43,275 bases of DNA. Origin: Bacteroidales bacterium (lineage in GTDB: Bacteria > Bacteroidota > Bacteroidia > Bacteroidales > JAADGE01). The first letter of the stretch is position 1, and every line of letters begins with the position of its first letter. Below are positions 7,506 through 16,166 of the stretch, one piece after another. The stretch spans positions 1 to 43,275 of the forward strand of contig JAIORQ010000042.1 of the NCBI GenBank assembly GCA_021108035.1, read 5' to 3'. Position numbers and translations under genes: made by a program. The notes below the pieces were generated by a model. The model made no database searches, was not told the DNA's origin, and saw nothing but the letters and a program-made list of their open reading frames with translations.

Positions 7506-8558
7506 ATGATAAAAATAACAACAGTTGTTCTGTTATTAATTGTTCAGACACTGAATTCATTCGGACAAAAAATTAACGTTTCAGAAAAATTAACGCTTAC
7601 TAAAATTGCAAACGGTGTTTATATTCACACTTATGATAACAGTAACGGAATTATATATGTAAATAATGGAGAAGCAGTTATTGTTTCGACTCCTCCGTCA
7701 GATGATGCAACCACAGAATTGATTAACCGGACACAAGAACAACTTAACGCAAAAATTATTGCTTATGTAATTGACAGGTGGCATCCGGATGCAATGGAAG
7801 GATTAGGCATTGTCAAAAACCGGGGAATAAAAACATATTCATATGAATTGACAAGGACTATCGCAGAAAATAAAGGATTACCAATTCCGGATATTGGATT
7901 TGACCCAAAATTGGAGCTGAAAGTCGGCGATGAAAAAATAATTTGCCGATATTTCGGACCGGCTCATACTTCAGATGGTATTGTTGTATGGATTCCAAAA
8001 GAAAAAATTTTATTCGGAGGAAATGAAATTCGTAATTATGGAGGATGGGTTGGTAATATCGGCGATGCAAATCTTAATGAATGGTCAAAAACCATTGAAA
8101 AAGTAAAGAAGGAATACGGGATTGCAAAGATTGTTGTTCCGGGACACGGAAAATATGGCGGAGCAGAGCTGACAGACTATACGATTGATTTATATAAAGA
8201 AGGTAAATGGGGTAAAATATTACGCAATCATAACATTAAACGACTTTCGATATTTAATGATTATGGAGATATTTTTGAAGTTGCAGAACAAGATTCAACA
8301 AAAGGAAATGTAAGATTACTGAAAGAAGCGATTGTATTTATTGATAATGATAATCGTTATATTAAAGTTGAATCACCATTGATTGAACATAATGTTAAGG
8401 ATAAGAGTATTAGGTCAGAATACGGAAGATTGCAGATTTTTGAAAAGTCAACTGAAATGAATAATCCAACAACTGACCTCTATTATAATCGACTGATTAT
8501 TAACTTGAGAGATGATGAAATTGGAATTACAATAATAATGAAAGAAATGATAAGATGA
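7506..8558 (+). CDS. Exported B1-type metallo-beta-lactamase homologue with altered zinc ligands
   Basis: The start at 7506 gives a clean signal peptide (to SFGQK) and 350 residues. Residues about 25-240 resemble subclass B1 enzymes such as CcrA: IIYVNNGEAVIVSTP, DRWHPDAMEGLG, GPAHTSDGIVVW, ILFGGNEIR, GNIGDANLNEWSKT and VVPGHGKYGG. In BBL numbering His116 is Arg91 and Cys221 is Asn173, while His118 (93), Asp120 (95), His196 (154) and His263 (214) are kept. Both metal sites thus lose one ligand, so classical di-zinc lactamase activity is doubtful. A C-terminal extension of about 110 residues is unlike typical B1 enzymes. The stop overlaps the next start as ATGA. Confidence 0.85.
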   Translation: MIKITTVVLLLIVQTLNSFGQKINVSEKLTLTKIANGVYIHTYDNSNGIIYVNNGEAVIVSTPPSDDATTELINRTQEQLNAKIIAYVIDRWHPDAMEGLGIVKNRGIKTYSYELTRTIAENKGLPIPDIGFDPKLELKVGDEKIICRYFGPAHTSDGIVVWIPKEKILFGGNEIRNYGGWVGNIGDANLNEWSKTIEKVKKEYGIAKIVVPGHGKYGGAELTDYTIDLYKEGKWGKILRNHNIKRLSIFNDYGDIFEVAEQDSTKGNVRLLKEAIVFIDNDNRYIKVESPLIEHNVKDKSIRSEYGRLQIFEKSTEMNNPTTDLYYNRLIINLRDDEIGITIIMKEMIR

Positions 8559-8767
8559 AAAGTGAAGTAAAAAAAGTGCAATTAGGTGATATAAATATGG
8601 AGTACTTATTTACCGGCGTTGAAAATAAAGAGACAATTCTTTTCGTTCATTGACATGGAGCAAATATAAGTCAGTTTGAAAATCAACATCAATATTTTCA
8701 GGACAAATACAAAACACTTTCTGTTAGTCTTAGAGGTCAAGACATTTTTAACCGAATTGTAAAACTG
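8555..8767 (+). pseudogene. Broken N-terminal fragment of an alpha/beta hydrolase
   Basis: The frame starting at the ATGA overlap reads like the first 70 residues of an alpha/beta hydrolase: MEYLFTGVENKETILFVH, then HGANISQFENQ and TLSVSLRGQ. A TGA (8651-8653) stands where the HG of the oxyanion region expects GGA, and a second stop ends the frame at 8765-8767, before the nucleophile elbow. It is a nonsense-mutated and truncated remnant. Confidence 0.75.
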
Positions 8768-8771
8768 AAAC

Positions 8772-9452
8772 ATGATTACAAAGGACAAAATAAAAGAAGT
8801 TGCATTTAATAAGGGGGTAGATTTATTTGGTGTTGCATCAGTAGACAGATTTAAGAATGCACCAAAAGGATTTCATCCTAAAGATGTCTATTCAAAAACT
8901 GAGACAGTTATTGCTTTTGCAATTAAATTGCCTACCGAGACCCTCTATGCAGATAATCCGGTACCTTTTACTCATGTGAATACACTTGCAATGCAGAAAA
9001 TGGATTTAATAACTTATGACATTTCTACAGAACTTGACAAACTTGGACTAAAAAACATATTAATACCAACTGATGATCCTTACTTGTATTGGGATAATGA
9101 TAAACAGGAAGGTCGTGCAATATTATCTCTCAGACACGTAGGGTATTTAGCCGGATTGGGAAAACTTGGACGAAATAATTTGCTGATTAATAAGAATTAT
9201 GGTAACATGATTCAGATTGGAGCATTATTGACTAATGAAATATTTGAATCAGACCCGTTTGCAGACTATGAAGTATGTCCGCCAAATTGTAGGATATGTT
9301 TGGATAATTGTCCTCAAAATGCTTTAACCGGTGAGACTGTGATTCAAAAAGAGTGTAGGCCTGTTTCTAATTTTAAGACAGAAAGGGGGTTTACGATTAA
9401 AAAATGCTTTGAATGCAGAAAAAAATGTCCGAGTGTATTAGGGATAAAATAA
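8772..9452 (+). CDS. Fe-S protein related to epoxyqueuosine reductase (QueG-like)
   Basis: This 226-residue protein has the N-terminal flavin/cobalamin-type fold of COG1600 proteins (GVDLFGVASVDRF, then VIAFAIKLP and HVGYLAGLGKLGRNNLLI). A C-terminal ferredoxin-like part holds Cys clusters CPPNCRICLDNCP and, near the end, KKCFECRKKCP, enough for one or two 4Fe-4S clusters. It is shorter than QueG (about 300-380 residues) and lacks the HEAT domain, so it is probably one of the short paralogues rather than the queuosine enzyme. It starts four bases after the hydrolase remnant. Confidence 0.8.
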   Translation: MITKDKIKEVAFNKGVDLFGVASVDRFKNAPKGFHPKDVYSKTETVIAFAIKLPTETLYADNPVPFTHVNTLAMQKMDLITYDISTELDKLGLKNILIPTDDPYLYWDNDKQEGRAILSLRHVGYLAGLGKLGRNNLLINKNYGNMIQIGALLTNEIFESDPFADYEVCPPNCRICLDNCPQNALTGETVIQKECRPVSNFKTERGFTIKKCFECRKKCPSVLGIK

Positions 9453-9550
9453 AAAGCTGCTATGCCCCAACAATGCATTATACAAAAATCGGGGTTCTTT
9501 GCGGAACGTAAAAATTGAAAGAAACACTGCAAAATATAAATCCGTGAAAT

Positions 9551-10096
9551 ATGGATACAGTAAAAATACATGAAAATTATCCGATTTGGGTTGTGATACT
9601 GTCAAACCTTGTTTCAACAGCAATTTACGGACTTGGGTTTGTTATAATATTTAGATTAGGATTGATTTTTTCAATTTTTTATTTGATTTACATTTTAATA
9701 TTAGAGTACAGATTGATTAGATATCATTGTATTAATTGTTTTTACCGGGGCAAGACCTGTGGATTTGGAAAAAGCAGACTTAGTTCATGGTTTTTTAAAA
9801 AAGGCGATATTTCAAGATTTTGTATAAAGGAGATGACCCTGAAGGATATGATTCCCGATATTCTAATTTCATTGATACCGGTAGTTATTGGGATTACTTT
9901 ATTGATTGTGAAATTTGACTTTATCTTATTATTTGCATTGTTATTATTATTAATACTAACAACAATTGGCAATGGATTTATACGCGGAACATTGATTTGT
10001 AAATACTGTGAGCAGAGAGAATTAGGTTGTCCGGCAGATAGATTTTTCAATAAAAAAAAATCACCGGCAACCAAAAAACAGGCGAAACAGCAGTAA
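9551..10096 (+). CDS. Cys-rich membrane protein of unknown function
   Basis: This 181-residue protein has two hydrophobic segments near the N-terminus (about 12-50) and two more at about 100-140. Between and after them are cysteine groups: YHCINCFYRGKTCGFG and CKYCEQRELGCPADRFF, which could bind a metal. Similar uncharacterised proteins occur in Bacteroidota; I cannot name a function. The 98 bases before it contain CCCCAAC, which could be half of a cassette site, but no partner core was found. Confidence 0.75.
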   Translation: MDTVKIHENYPIWVVILSNLVSTAIYGLGFVIIFRLGLIFSIFYLIYILILEYRLIRYHCINCFYRGKTCGFGKSRLSSWFFKKGDISRFCIKEMTLKDMIPDILISLIPVVIGITLLIVKFDFILLFALLLLLILTTIGNGFIRGTLICKYCEQRELGCPADRFFNKKKSPATKKQAKQQ

Positions 10097-10187
10097 AAGC
10101 AATGGTTATAGCCATCTTCAAGTCCGTCGTAAGTTAAAAGAGAAAAGAAAAGAAACCTCCGGCTTTTCATATGTTCAACACAGAGCA

Positions 10188-10880
10188 TTAAAGAAACAAT
10201 TCAATCACTCTTTTATAACTGTTTCCGACAGGTAATTCTTTTGAATTGATAATTATTTTATTGCGTAACATTTTTTCAATTTTATTCTTGTTTATCAAAT
10301 AAGATTTGTGTATTCTTATGAAAACAGCATTTGGAAGGATGGTTTCATATTTTTTCATTGTATCCGATATCATATACATTTTTTCCTTTGTAAACACTTT
10401 TAAGTAGTTTCCGTATGCTTGAATGTATTGTATGTCATCATATCGGATCTTTGTTTTCAAGGATCCGTCTTTTACTTCTATAAAATTTACCTTATTACTT
10501 ACTATATCTTTGTCAGCATTACCTTTGGGCAGGGTAATAATTCTGTTCACGGCTTTTAAAAATCTGGAAAAGCGAATTGGTTTCATTAAATAATCAACCA
10601 CTCCTTGCTCAAATCCTTCCAAAGCAAATTCAGAATAGGCGGTTGTTAAAATAACTTTTGGAGAATATGATAAAGTTTCGAGCATTTCTATGCCGGATAA
10701 TTCAGGCATATTAATGTCTAAAAACAGCACATCTACTTTTGTTTGATTAATAAAATTAACAGCTTCTACGGCAGAATAACAATGTCCGGCAATTTCGAGT
10801 TGATTAACCTTTGCAATGTATCCTTCCAGCACCTCATGAGCCAAAGGTTCATCATCTATAATCAAACATTTTAATTTCAT
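10188..10880 (-). CDS. LytTR-family response regulator
   Basis: This 230-residue protein has a receiver domain (about 1-120) with acidic pair D9-D10, phospho-acceptor D55 (LFLDINMPELSG), LTTAY and the switch lysine in DYLMKPI. A C-terminal LytTR DNA-binding domain (about 132-230) has DIQYIQAYGNYLKVFT, FIRIHKSYLINKNKI and LPVGNSYK. It lies 10 bases downstream of the kinase gene, in the same operon, and would act as the transcriptional output. Targets cannot be read directly, but the divergent 12078 gene is the nearest candidate. Confidence 0.93.
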   Translation of the reverse strand: MKLKCLIIDDEPLAHEVLEGYIAKVNQLEIAGHCYSAVEAVNFINQTKVDVLFLDINMPELSGIEMLETLSYSPKVILTTAYSEFALEGFEQGVVDYLMKPIRFSRFLKAVNRIITLPKGNADKDIVSNKVNFIEVKDGSLKTKIRYDDIQYIQAYGNYLKVFTKEKMYMISDTMKKYETILPNAVFIRIHKSYLINKNKIEKMLRNKIIINSKELPVGNSYKRVIELFL

Positions 10881-10890
10881 AACTGTTAAG

Positions 10891-11886
10891 TTAAAACTCT
10901 ATATTTAATTTAACGCTGAAAATATTGTTTTGTTCATTTATATTCAATAAATATTTATTGGGATATAAAATGTTTAATCGTTTTTTTACATTATCAATAC
11001 CTGTTCCGGTAGTGAGACGGGGTTTCTTTGTTACAAGGATATTATTTTCAACATAAAAATAAATTTTTGTTTCAGTTATCTTAAAAAGGATGTTGATATA
11101 ATTTTTTTTACCCGCTGATATTCCGTATTTAAAAGCGTTTTCAATAAACGGAATAAATAATAAGGGTGCAATTTGTTTTCCGATCAGCGAACCGGAAACA
11201 TTAAACTCAACGTTACAAAATTTTTGTATCCGAATGCGTTCAAGATTTACATAGTTTTCTAAATAATTTATCTCATCGTATAAGTTTACTTTTGTTTTTT
11301 TCGAACTTTCCAATTGGTATCTCATAAGGTCCGAAAGTTCTAATAACATATCAGACAGTTTATCAGCTTTTTTCAGGCTTAAAGCATACATGTTATTTAG
11401 TGTATTAAATAAAAAATGCGGATTTACCTGAGCCTTTAACAAACTAAATTCTGTTTCTAATTGTTTAGCTTTTAATTCCCGAATTTGATATTGATTAACA
11501 ATGCCTTTTTTTATAAATTTCATACCGGTTGTCAACAAGATAATAAATGAAAAATTAGCTAAGTCCTGAATAAATGCTTCCAAATCACCCGGATTTTGCA
11601 TCAATTGTAAAACAAAAACATCTGCGGCACTGATAATACAAATTGTAGCAACTGTAAGAAAAGCATATAAAACATAGCGTCTTTTCAATAAGTATTTCAA
11701 AATATAAAAGTGAGTATATGTTGCTGTTATTATAAGTAAAACTATGCCTGACAATTCCGGGATATCTGATATTCTTGTTTCTCCTTCACTGATGTCGGAT
11801 AAAAAAAGCAAAAAAAGAAACAGTAATATCCAAGCTGTAGAATGTTGAACATACCTTTTTTTCAGAAATTTTAAAATGATTGTCAT
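10891..11886 (-). CDS. LytS-type sensor histidine kinase
   Basis: The chosen start gives 331 residues; a longer frame to 11967 would begin upstream of the promoter found at 11907-11937, which decides against it. Four hydrophobic segments (about 15-130) make a membrane sensor without a large periplasmic domain. A His_kinase domain follows, with the phospho-acceptor in LLKAQVNPHFLFNTLNN, and an HATPase_c domain with PFIENAFKYGI and TGTGIDNVKKRL. It forms an operon with the LytTR regulator. The ligand is unknown. Confidence 0.92.
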   Translation of the reverse strand: MTIILKFLKKRYVQHSTAWILLFLFLLFLSDISEGETRISDIPELSGIVLLIITATYTHFYILKYLLKRRYVLYAFLTVATICIISAADVFVLQLMQNPGDLEAFIQDLANFSFIILLTTGMKFIKKGIVNQYQIRELKAKQLETEFSLLKAQVNPHFLFNTLNNMYALSLKKADKLSDMLLELSDLMRYQLESSKKTKVNLYDEINYLENYVNLERIRIQKFCNVEFNVSGSLIGKQIAPLLFIPFIENAFKYGISAGKKNYINILFKITETKIYFYVENNILVTKKPRLTTGTGIDNVKKRLNILYPNKYLLNINEQNNIFSVKLNIEF

Positions 11887-11906
11887 ACAGATTTTATAAT
11901 GAATAA

Positions 11907-11937
11907 CAAAACTACCTCTAAAAAAATGACTGACAAA
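11907..11937 (-). promoter_or_regulatory. Promoter of the LytS/LytTR operon
   Basis: Read on the - strand: -33 TTTG (11934-11937), 19 bases, then -7 TAGTTTTG (11907-11914), an excellent Bacteroidota match. Transcription would begin near 11900, about 15 bases before the kinase ATG. Confidence 0.75.
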
Positions 11938-12010
11938 ATAATAATGATGTATGCAGTTAATCATCAATAAACGCGGTTTATCATTTAAAATACCTGTTCA
12001 ACATCTTTAA

Positions 12011-12041
12011 TTGGCAAGCATGTTAATGTGCAATAGTTTTG
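12011..12041 (+). promoter_or_regulatory. Promoter of the Ere-like gene
   Basis: TTG (12011-12013), 20 bases, then TAGTTTTG (12034-12041). It is divergent from the kinase promoter, whose -33 element lies 74 bases away. Confidence 0.7.
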
Positions 12042-12077
12042 TTTTTTAAAATCAAATTAATTTTAAAATAAATAATT

Positions 12078-13400
12078 ATGAAACACGAACTCTTTAAACA
12101 AATGAACAAAAAATTATTAATACTTTGTTTCTTAATACTTTCTCTTTCTGTATTCTCTCAAACAAGTAAAGACAGTTGGTTAGAACATAATTTGCATCAG
12201 GTTTCTATTGAATCTTCAAATCAAGATTTTTCTGATTTACAATTCCTTAAAGACGAATTAGCTGATAAAAAAATTGTTGCTGTTGGCGAGCAAACTCATG
12301 AAGACGGCAGCACTTTTGAGGCAAGAAGTCGTTTAATTCAATTTTTAGTTCAAGAAATGGACTTTGAAGTGATTATTTTTGAATCCGGAATGTTTGATGT
12401 AAAATACGGGGCAAACTTATATAAACAAACAGACAGTCTGAAAAATCTCAAAAAAGCATTGTTATACGATTGGCGAATAAGTAAACAACACGAAAATTTA
12501 TTTTCTTTTTTTGAAAGTCAGAAAAAAGAAAATAAAACTTTAGAATTCGGCGGTGTTGATTGTAAATTCACTTCTAAATACAGAAAAAAGTATATCAGTC
12601 AATTAGATTCTGTTCTGAACTTTTGTAAAGCTGGTATTCAGAACAATCAGTATTACTTGGAATATCGTAATATTTTGGAAAAATTCTGCAATGCAACAGG
12701 TATTAAATCTGCCCTTCCCAAACTGTCAAAAAAAGAAAAAATAAAATTTACAAAAGGGAGTGTCTTGGTACAAAACATTCTTAAAAACGCAGGACACAGT
12801 TATTTTCAAATTGTTAAATCTTATGATGAAGGTATTTTACTTTATTCAAAACTGTCAATATTGAAATTAATTTTCAGCAAAAAAACTTTAATAGAAGTAA
12901 ACAATCAAAGAGATGTGCTTATGGCAGAAAATTTGAATTATTTACTGGAAAATGTTTACAAAGACAAAAAAGTTATTTTGTTTGGAGCCACATATCATTA
13001 TATACGAAATAATCAGGAAATTATCCGAATAGCAAAGTTTCCCCTTCACATAGAAGAATCAATAATAATGGGGCATTTGATGCATACAAAGTATAAAAAA
13101 GATATTTATACGATTGGGTTTACTGCTTATGAAGGAAATTACGGTTCAGTAAAAGAAGGAGAATCCGGTAAGCCTGTTGAACCTGCACAAACAGGCAGTC
13201 TTGAAAAAAAGCTGGCTGATTATGGTGTCAACAACGGCATACTTCTTCTCAATTCCGGTGAAAACAAACCCGATTGGTGGTATCAAGATATTAGTATCAG
13301 ACTGTTCACATACAATTCAGCAACTGCTTGTAAAGACTGGTCAAAAGTTCTTGATGCGGTATTCTTTATTAGGAAAATGAAACCCAATAATTACAAATAA
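12078..13400 (+). CDS. Exported erythromycin-esterase-like hydrolase
   Basis: This protein has 440 residues; M9 at 12102 would give a more classical signal peptide (KKLLILCFLI to VFSQ). The mature part matches the erythromycin esterase/EreA-like family: VAVGEQTHEDGSTFEARSRL near residue 70 with the conserved Glu and His, EVIIFESGMFD, EFGGVDCK and LFGATYHYIR. Characterised Ere enzymes open macrolide lactones, but most family members have unknown substrates, so resistance should not be assumed. It leads a + strand run of three exported or anchored proteins, with 21 bases to the next gene. Confidence 0.85.
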   Translation: MKHELFKQMNKKLLILCFLILSLSVFSQTSKDSWLEHNLHQVSIESSNQDFSDLQFLKDELADKKIVAVGEQTHEDGSTFEARSRLIQFLVQEMDFEVIIFESGMFDVKYGANLYKQTDSLKNLKKALLYDWRISKQHENLFSFFESQKKENKTLEFGGVDCKFTSKYRKKYISQLDSVLNFCKAGIQNNQYYLEYRNILEKFCNATGIKSALPKLSKKEKIKFTKGSVLVQNILKNAGHSYFQIVKSYDEGILLYSKLSILKLIFSKKTLIEVNNQRDVLMAENLNYLLENVYKDKKVILFGATYHYIRNNQEIIRIAKFPLHIEESIIMGHLMHTKYKKDIYTIGFTAYEGNYGSVKEGESGKPVEPAQTGSLEKKLADYGVNNGILLLNSGENKPDWWYQDISIRLFTYNSATACKDWSKVLDAVFFIRKMKPNNYK

Positions 13401-13421
13401 ATTGTTAAAACTACTTTTATT

Positions 13422-14510
13422 ATGTTTAAAAAAATATTTATAGTTATGTTGAAAATTTTTCTTGCTTCAGTTCTGCTGTTTTTTATCGGAAACTTATTTG
13501 GAAATCTAATATCCGAAGAAAACAACAATTTTCCTATATCAAAAGAAACAACAATAATTTATTTAAATAATAAAGAAGCCAATGACTATTTGTTGACAAC
13601 AAATTATTTTAATGAACAAAATAAGTTATCTGTTTCATTAAAAACAAAAGGGGAAATTGAAGACGGAAATATTGAATATGTAAAAAATGAATACCAAAAT
13701 TTTGTAGCTTCCAATTTATTAAACTGGAAAGGAAATGAAAAAAAATATATTAATAACAGATTTAAGAAAATACTTCCTTACATTAAAAAACATACTCCCA
13801 AAATATTATCAGATACTGTTTTTTTAATTAAATCAAATAAAAAAATTGAATTCTCATCACCTTTTACAAAAGGAAAAGCAATTATCATCCCTAAAAGTTT
13901 AATCCCTCCCTTTGCAATGAGTTGGATGATTAAGGAACCTGTAGAACACACTTTTATTCACGAGTTATTTCACATTTATTCATCCAATCATATAGCTGAA
14001 AGAGAAAAATTATATACTCTTATAGGGTTTGAAAAAATAGGAAATCTTGAAATTCCAAACAATTTATTACAAAGAAAAATAATTAATCCGGATGACAACA
14101 TTTCTGATTATTATAAGATTTCATTAATGGACTCCACCAATAATCAGCATCAAGATTACATAATGTTAATCCTTTCTAAATATCCAAAATATGAAGGACA
14201 TAAAGGAATAATATCAAGATTAAGCATTATTATGGCTTATATGGAAATACGATTAGCAAAAATCACAAATAAGAATAATGGTTGGTCAGTAAATAAAAAA
14301 GACAATAAAGCAGAACTTTTTAACATAAGTGATTTTCCGGATTTTTATAAAAAAATTAAATTTGCTCATAATTATACATTAAGCCCTGAAGAGATTCTTG
14401 CAGAAGATTTTGCTTATTTAATATCAACTAAAATGAAAAAGAGTAAATTTGATAAGTTATCTGATATTGAAAAAGAATTTTTTAATAATTTTGAATTAGC
14501 CTTAAAATGA
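13422..14510 (+). CDS. Membrane-anchored HExxH-type putative metallopeptidase
   Basis: This 362-residue protein has one N-terminal hydrophobic segment (about 8-30) acting as anchor or uncleaved signal. The motif HELFH at residues 180-184 is a zinc-binding HExxH, preceded by HTFI, and a C-terminal ILAEDFAYLIS offers the third acidic ligand typical of gluzincin-like proteins. I do not recognise the family precisely. It lies 21 bases after the Ere-like gene, probably in one transcript. Confidence 0.72.
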   Translation: MFKKIFIVMLKIFLASVLLFFIGNLFGNLISEENNNFPISKETTIIYLNNKEANDYLLTTNYFNEQNKLSVSLKTKGEIEDGNIEYVKNEYQNFVASNLLNWKGNEKKYINNRFKKILPYIKKHTPKILSDTVFLIKSNKKIEFSSPFTKGKAIIIPKSLIPPFAMSWMIKEPVEHTFIHELFHIYSSNHIAEREKLYTLIGFEKIGNLEIPNNLLQRKIINPDDNISDYYKISLMDSTNNQHQDYIMLILSKYPKYEGHKGIISRLSIIMAYMEIRLAKITNKNNGWSVNKKDNKAELFNISDFPDFYKKIKFAHNYTLSPEEILAEDFAYLISTKMKKSKFDKLSDIEKEFFNNFELALK

Positions 14511-14610
14511 TAACACACTGCAATAATGTACAACCAAAATAATATAACACAAACTGAAAATTATAAAAAAGAAAACATTTAGATTTAACAAAAACTAAAA
14601 ATTCATTAAA

Positions 14611-15837
14611 ATGAGAATACTAAAATTAAATTGCTTTGTGATAATTTTATCTGCTTTAAACTTATCGATAAGCTACGGACAGACTTATAACGAGATTGTT
14701 ACACAGGCGTATTCGTGTGCGTATATTGAAAATGATTACAAAAAAGCTGCTGATCTTTTTGATAAAGCATTCGAAATAAAAAATGCAAAAAGTACAGAAT
14801 TGTATTATGCTGCTGAAATTAATTTGAAAATTGACAGTATTAAGAAATTTACACAATATTTATCTCAAGCTGTCAAGAACGGATATGCAAATTATGATTT
14901 CTTGGTTAAACAACAAAAATTTAAAACTCATTTCAAGAATGCCGATTGGGAGTCTTTATTATTAAAAACGAAAAAGAATTTCTTAATTTTTGAAAATGAG
15001 TATAAGAAACTAAAAGGCTCTTTGTCAGGACATTATCAAACATCAAAAAAACACGACGGGAATATCGATTTAAGAATTGATTCTCTGAAGGTAAAACATC
15101 AAGGCAGAAGAAATACATGCAGTGTATTTGCGGCAACTGCATTGATTGAATATATTATTTGGGATAAACATGAGAAAATTATAGACTTATCAGAATCGTA
15201 TAATTACTGGGCAGCAAAAACTTATGCTTTAACTAATGATTTTTTGAGAGAATCATACACTTCTGTTGACGGTTTGGCAGGTTATCTTGCTGTTGAAGCA
15301 TACAAATACGGCTCTATGGACGAAAATAATTGGAAATATGAAAACACGAATTGGCTGACAGACAAAAATGAACGTTGTAAAACAGTTAACGGAAATTTCA
15401 TAATGGAATGTTTTACCGGTGTACCTCCGAAAAACAGTAAAAAATCAGAATTCACGGCACAACCTGTATATATTGACAGAGAAGATATTGGTCAATATAT
15501 CCTGCAAGAGAAAAAACCTGTAGCAATGAATATTTTTTGGTATTTTAATGCTGTTGATGATAAAGGAAATTTTCGCCTTCCGACTGAAAAAGACATTGAT
15601 AAAGGCGGTCATGTAATTTTATTGGTGGGATACAATTCGGAAAACAAAACCTTTATTTTCCAAAACAGTTGGGGAACGAAATGGGGACAAGACGGATACG
15701 GTACTATTCCTGAAGAATACATAATTAATTACTATGAATTGGCAGAAACATTTCCGTATGGTATTGATGTTTCAAGCGATGAAAAAAATGAAGCAATTAA
15801 AGGCAGTATGGGAGTTTCTGCATCACTTGAAAATTGA
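14611..15837 (+). CDS. Exported papain-like (C1) cysteine peptidase with TPR-like N-terminus
   Basis: This 408-residue protein has a signal peptide (to SYGQ). Residues about 30-85 form TPR-like helices (CAYIENDYKKAADLFDKAFE). The C1 domain follows: QGRRNTCSVFAATALIEY with C170 as nucleophile, GGHVILLVGY with the catalytic His, and QNSWGTKWGQDGYGTIP with the catalytic Asn. The usual QGxCGSCW is changed to QGRRNTC, so the first disulfide cysteine is absent. It lies 100 bases after the metallopeptidase-like gene and probably works outside the cytoplasm. Confidence 0.88.
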   Translation: MRILKLNCFVIILSALNLSISYGQTYNEIVTQAYSCAYIENDYKKAADLFDKAFEIKNAKSTELYYAAEINLKIDSIKKFTQYLSQAVKNGYANYDFLVKQQKFKTHFKNADWESLLLKTKKNFLIFENEYKKLKGSLSGHYQTSKKHDGNIDLRIDSLKVKHQGRRNTCSVFAATALIEYIIWDKHEKIIDLSESYNYWAAKTYALTNDFLRESYTSVDGLAGYLAVEAYKYGSMDENNWKYENTNWLTDKNERCKTVNGNFIMECFTGVPPKNSKKSEFTAQPVYIDREDIGQYILQEKKPVAMNIFWYFNAVDDKGNFRLPTEKDIDKGGHVILLVGYNSENKTFIFQNSWGTKWGQDGYGTIPEEYIINYYELAETFPYGIDVSSDEKNEAIKGSMGVSASLEN

Positions 15838-15881
15838 TTTTTAAAGGCACAATATTATTGTTTTAGATGAAAATATAAATC

Positions 15882-16166
15882 ATGAGAAATCTAATAATAT
15901 TGTTTTTTGTGTTTTGGAAGAAACCAAACGAAAAAATTAACAGCCTGAACAATAATGATTTAATCAAATTGTTTATATGGGTATTTCCCTTATCCGTGAT
16001 ATTGAATTTTATTCAGATATATTTTCAGGTTACAATAGTTATTCTTGAAGATTTTGAATTTACAAAACATGTTATGCTTCCGACAGGCATTAGTTGGGCA
16101 AGTTTAATGCTTGTTGGTGCTTATTTAGGTTTAAGTATTTTGGAAGAATTCGTTTTACCTATTTAA
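15882..16166 (+). CDS. Small membrane protein of unknown function
   Basis: This 94-residue protein has two or three hydrophobic segments (about 1-12, 30-57 and 68-90). No motif is recognised. It follows the C1 peptidase by 44 bases, and its end overlaps the end of the convergent mutL gene by 8 bases, suggesting that the boundary of the accessory block cuts close to mutL. Confidence 0.5.
   Translation: MRNLIILFFVFWKKPNEKINSLNNNDLIKLFIWVFPLSVILNFIQIYFQVTIVILEDFEFTKHVMLPTGISWASLMLVGAYLGLSILEEFVLPI

Noticed and set aside
7389-8558. A single 389-codon gene starting at TTG 7389
   Set aside because: The first 39 codons are the VOC stub; a signal peptide begins at the ATG at 7506, so the functional start is there.
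9453-9550. Cassette site between the Fe-S protein and the membrane protein
   Set aside because: Only one core-like CCCCAAC was seen; no partner GTTGGGG or inner arm pair was found.
10097-10187. Cassette site or terminator after the 9551 gene
   Set aside because: No paired cores; only a weak GCC/GGC hairpin near 10155 that I could not support as a terminator.
11886-11967. Longer N-terminus for the sensor kinase
   Set aside because: A strong promoter lies at 11907-11937, between the two starts, so the extra codons would not be transcribed.
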